In this document: one piece after another, positions 57,801 to 61,892 of the stretch
Numbering within the stretch: position 1 is the first letter of the stretch
Layout: every line of letters begins with the position of its first letter
NCBI GenBank assembly: GCA_032718475.1
Contig: JAUCBJ010006916.1
Location: 1 to 61,892 of the forward strand
Direction of reading: 5' to 3'
From: Nemertoderma westbladi
Taxonomy: Eukaryota > Xenacoelomorpha > Nemertodermatida > Nemertodermatidae
Length of the DNA stretch: 61,892 nucleotides
Program-made: the position numbers and the translations under genes
The notes under the pieces: model-generated
Database searches by the model: none
The model's input: the letters and a program-made list of their open reading frames with translations, nothing else
Told to the model about the DNA's origin: nothing

Positions 57801-60800
57801 AGTAAGAATAGATACAGTACAGTGGAGTAGTAAGAATAGATACAGTACAGTGGAGTAGTAAGAATAGATACAGTACAGTGGAGTAGTAAGAATAGATACA
57901 GTACAGTGGAGTAGTAAGAATAGATACAGTACAGTGGAGCAGTAAGAATAGATACAGTACAGTGGAGTAGTAAGAATAGATACAGTACAGTGGAGTAGTA
58001 AGAATAGATACAGTACAGTGGAGTAGTAAGAATAGATACAGTACAGTGGAGTAGTAAGAATAGATACAGTACAGTGGAGTAGTAAGAATAGATACAGTAC
58101 AGTGGAGTAGTAAGAATAGATACAGTACAGTGGAGTAGTAAGAATAGATACAGTACAGTGGAGTAGTAAGAATAGATACAGTACAGTGGAGTAGTAAGAA
58201 TAGATACAGTACAGTGGAGTAGTAAGAATAGATACAGTACAGTGGAGTAGTAAGAATAGATACAGTACAGTGGAGTAGTAAGAATAGATACAGTACAGTG
58301 GAGTAGTAAGAATAGATACAGTACAGTGGAGTAGTAAGAATAGATACAGTACAGTGGAGTAGTAAGAATAGATACAGTACAGTGGAGTAGTAAGAATAGA
58401 TACAGTACAGTGGAGTAGTAAGAATAGATACAGTACAGTGGAGTAGTAAGAATAGATACAGTACAGTTGAGTAGTAAGAATAGATACAGTACAGTGGAGT
58501 AGTAAGAATAGATACAGTACAGTGGAGTAGTAAGAATAGATACAGTACAGTGGAGTAGTAAGAATAGATACAGTACAGTGGAGTAGTAAGAATAGATACA
58601 GTACAGTGGAGTAGTAAGAATAGATACAGTACAGTGGAGTAGTAAGAATAGATACAGTACAGTGGAGTAGTAAGAATAGATACAGTACAGTTGAGCAGTA
58701 AGAATAGATACAGTACAGTTGAGTAGTAAGAATAGATACAGTACAGTGGAGTAGTAAGAATAGATACAGTACAGTGGAGTAGTAAGAATAGATACAGTAC
58801 AGTGGAGTAGTAAGAATAGATACAGTACAGTGGAGTAGTAAGAATAGATACAGTACAGTGGAGTAGTAAGAATAGATACAGTACAGTGGAGTAGTAAGAA
58901 TAGATACAGTACAGTGGAGTAGTAAGAATAGATACAGTACAGTGGAGTAGTAAGAATAGATACAGTACAGTGGAGTAGTAAGAATAGATACAGTACAGTG
59001 GAGTAGTAAGAATAGATACAGTACAGTGGAGTAGTAAGAATAGATACAGTACAGTGGAGTAGTAAGAATAGATACAGTACAGTGGAGTAGTAAGAATAGA
59101 TACAGTACAGTGGAGTAGTAAGAATAGATACAGTACAGTGGAGTAGTAAGAATAGATACAGTACAGTGGAGTAGTAAGAATAGATACAGTACAGTGGAGT
59201 AGTAAGAATAGATACAGTACAGTGGAGTAGTAAGAATAGATACAGTACAGTGGAGTAGTAAGAATAGATACAGTACAGTGGAGTAGTAAGAATAGATACA
59301 GTACAGTGGAGTAGTAAGAATAGATACAGTACAGTGGAGTAGTAAGAATAGATACAGTACAGTGGAGTAGTAAGAATAGATACAGTACAGTGGAGTAGTA
59401 AGAATAGATACAGTACAGTGGAGCAGTAAGAATAGATACAGTACAGTGGAGTAGTAAGAATAGATACAGTACAGTGGAGTAGTAAGAATAGATACAGTAC
59501 AGTGGAGTAGTAAGAATAGATACAGTACAGTGGAGTAGTAAGAATAGATACAGTACAGTGGAGTAGTAAGAATAGATACAGTACAGTGGAGTAGTAAGAA
59601 TAGATACAGTACAGTGGAGTAGTAAGAATAGATACAGTACAGTGGAGTAGTAAGAATAGATACAGTACAGTGGAGTAGTAAGAATAGATACAGTACAGTG
59701 GAGTAGTAAGAATAGATACAGTACAGTGGAGTAGTAAGAATAGATACAGTACAGTGGAGTAGTAAGAATAGATACAGTACAGTGGAGTAGTAAGAATAGA
59801 TACAGTACAGTGGAGTAGTAAGAATAGATACAGTACAGTGGAGTAGTAAGAATAGATACAGTACAGTGGAGTAGTAAGAATAGATACAGTACAGTGGAGT
59901 AGTAAGAATAGATACAGTACAGTGGAGTAGTAAGAATAGATACAGTACAGTGGAGTAGTAAGAATAGATACAGTACAGTGGAGTAGTAAGAATAGATACA
60001 GTACAGTGGAGTAGTAAGAATAGATACAGTACAGTGGAGTAGTAAGAATAGATACAGTACAGTGGAGTAGTAAGAATAGATACAGTACAGTGGAGTAGTA
60101 AGAATAGATACAGTACAGTGGAGTAGTAAGAATAGATACAGTACAGTGGAGTAGTAAGAATAGATACAGTACAGTGGAGTAGTAAGAATAGATACAGTAC
60201 AGTGGAGTAGTAAGAATAGATACAGTACAGTGGAGTAGTAAGAATAGATACAGTACAGTGGAGTAGTAAGAATAGATACAGTACAGTGGAGTAGTAAGAA
60301 TAGATACAGTACAGTGGAGTAGTAAGAATAGATACAGTACAGTGGAGTAGTAAGAATAGATACAGTACAGTGGAGTAGTAAGAATAGATACAGTACAGTG
60401 GAGTAGTAAGAATAGATACAGTACAGTGGAGTAGTAAGAATAGATACAGTACAGTGGAGTAGTAAGAATAGATACAGTACAGTGGAGTAGTAAGAATAGA
60501 TACAGTACAGTGGAGTAGTAAGAATAGATACAGTACAGTGGAGTAGTAAGAATAGATACAGTACAGTGGAGTAGTAAGAATAGATACAGTACAGTGGAGT
60601 AGTAAGAATAGATACAGTACAGTGGAGTAGTAAGAATAGATACAGTACAGTGGAGTAGTAAGAATAGATACAGTACAGTGGAGTAGTAAGAATAGATACA
60701 GTACAGTGGAGTAGTAAGAATAGATACAGTACAGTGGAGTAGTAAGAATAGATACAGTACAGTGGAGTAGTAAGAATAGATACAGTACAGTGGAGTAGTA

Positions 60801-61892
60801 AGAATAGATACAGTACAGTGGAGTAGTAAGAATAGATACAGTACAGTGGAGTAGTAAGAATAGATACAGTACAGTGGAGTAGTAAGAATAGATACAGTAC
60901 AGTGGAGTAGTAAGAATAGATACAGTACAGTGGAGTAGTAAGAATAGATACAGTACAGTGGAGTAGTAAGAATAGATACAGTACAGTGGAGTAGTAAGAA
61001 TAGATACAGTACAGTGGAGTAGTAAGAATAGATACAGTACAGTGGAGTAGTAAGAATAGATACAGTACAGTGGAGTAGTAAGAATAGATACAGTACAGTG
61101 GAGTAGTAAGAATAGATACAGTACAGTGGAGTAGTAAGAATAGATACAGTACAGTGGAGTAGTAAGAATAGATACAGTACAGTGGAGTAGTAAGAATAGA
61201 TACAGTACAGTGGAGTAGTAAGAATAGATACAGTACAGTGGAGTAGTAAGAATAGATACAGTACAGTGGAGTAGTAAGAATAGATACAGTACAGTGGAGT
61301 AGTAAGAATAGATACAGTACAGTGGAGTAGTAAGAATAGATACAGTACAGTGGAGTAGTAAGAATAGATACAGTACAGTGGAGTAGTAAGAATAGATACA
61401 GTACAGTGGAGTAGTAAGAATAGATACAGTACAGTGGAGTAGTAAGAATAGATACAGTACAGTGGAGTAGTAAGAATAGATACAGTACAGTGGAGTAGTA
61501 AGAATAGATACAGTACAGTGGAGTAGTAAGAATAGATACAGTACAGTGGAGTAGTAAGAATAGATACAGTACAGTGGAGTAGTAAGAATAGATACAGTAC
61601 AGTGGAGTAGTAAGAATAGATACAGTACAGTGGAGTAGTAAGAATAGATACAGTACAGTGGAGTAGTAAGAATAGATACAGTACAGTGGAGTAGTAAGAA
61701 TAGATACAGTACAGTGGAGTAGTAAGAATAGATACAGTACAGTGGAGTAGTAAGAATAGATACAGTACAGTGGAGTTAGTAAGAATAGATACAGTACAGT
61801 GGAGTAGTAAGAATAGATACAGTACAGTGGAGTAGTAAGAATAGATACAGTACAGTGGAGTAGTAAGAATAGATACAGTACAGTTGAGCAGT
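39900..61892. repeat. Giant 28-bp satellite array, running off the right edge
   Basis: The base unit of 28 bp is ggagtagtaagaatagatac followed by agtacagt. From about 39900 to 48700 units are diverse: ttgagcagtaag, ttgagtagtaag, agaaaagtgg, and a 66-bp composite made of a 28-mer plus a 38-mer (acaatatagtagggagtgtt, acagttgtaagaatagtt). From about 48700 onward it is almost pure 28-mer, with no variant I could see from about 50550 to 55710. Since 28 is one more than a multiple of three, all minus frames read through as YCIYSYYSTVL or TVSILTTPL repeats, so the many long frames here are artefacts. This is roughly 785 unit-equivalents in the window. Confidence 0.98.

Overview
This is nuclear DNA from an invertebrate animal: introns, AT-rich intergenic sequence, several retrotransposon classes and very large tandem repeats. 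A mollusc or other lophotrochozoan is a plausible guess, but nothing in the window fixes the taxon. There is no bacterial-style gene organisation, and no rRNA, tRNA or CRISPR that I can recognise.

Two host genes can be supported, both on the minus strand. The first is a class III (NINAC-type) myosin, a protein kinase fused to a myosin motor. Six consecutive exons can be placed to the base, at 25496-25707, 23739-23909, 19149-19269, 11660-11789, 5848-5978 and 5525-5724. Together they run from the C-terminal kinase lobe through the linker into the motor N-terminus, P-loop and switch I. Every junction keeps phase and rebuilds family-conserved sequence. The upstream kinase exons and the rest of the motor were not found. 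The second is a complete, apparently single-coding-exon SLC6 sodium/chloride-dependent neurotransmitter or amino-acid transporter at 33153-34997.

The rest is mobile and repetitive DNA, much of it inside the myosin introns. One LINE family (A) has five copies: two 5'-end fragments (1710-2576, 6625-7471), a copy with endonuclease and RT (11817-14232), a 5'-truncated copy bounded by a 13-bp duplication and split by a Penelope-like fragment (7885-11308), and a 3' copy split by a solo LTR with a 5-bp target duplication (19957-21408). Also present are a second LINE (B, 25925-27592), CR1/L2-like LINE fragments (19530-19955; 35750-36570 plus 39063-39850), three Penelope-like fragments (about 9345-10895, 22160-22305, 28270-29445) and a 1.1-kb foldback palindrome (580-1703).

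Tandem repeats cover more than half the window. The largest is a 28-bp satellite from about 39.9 kb to the right edge, at least 22 kb. Others have periods of 35/33 bp (2579-5548), 58 bp (14233-16405), 30 bp, 42 bp, 32 bp, 37 bp, 20 bp and 41 bp.

The most striking observation is that two minisatellites in the myosin gene are tandem copies of that gene's own exon-end plus 5' splice site. The 35-bp array abutting exon 5525-5724 repeats the last 24 exon bases plus the GTGAGT donor about 85 times. The 32-bp array abutting exon 25496-25707 repeats that exon's end plus its GTAAGT donor five extra times. Each intron therefore begins with a row of near-identical candidate splice donors.
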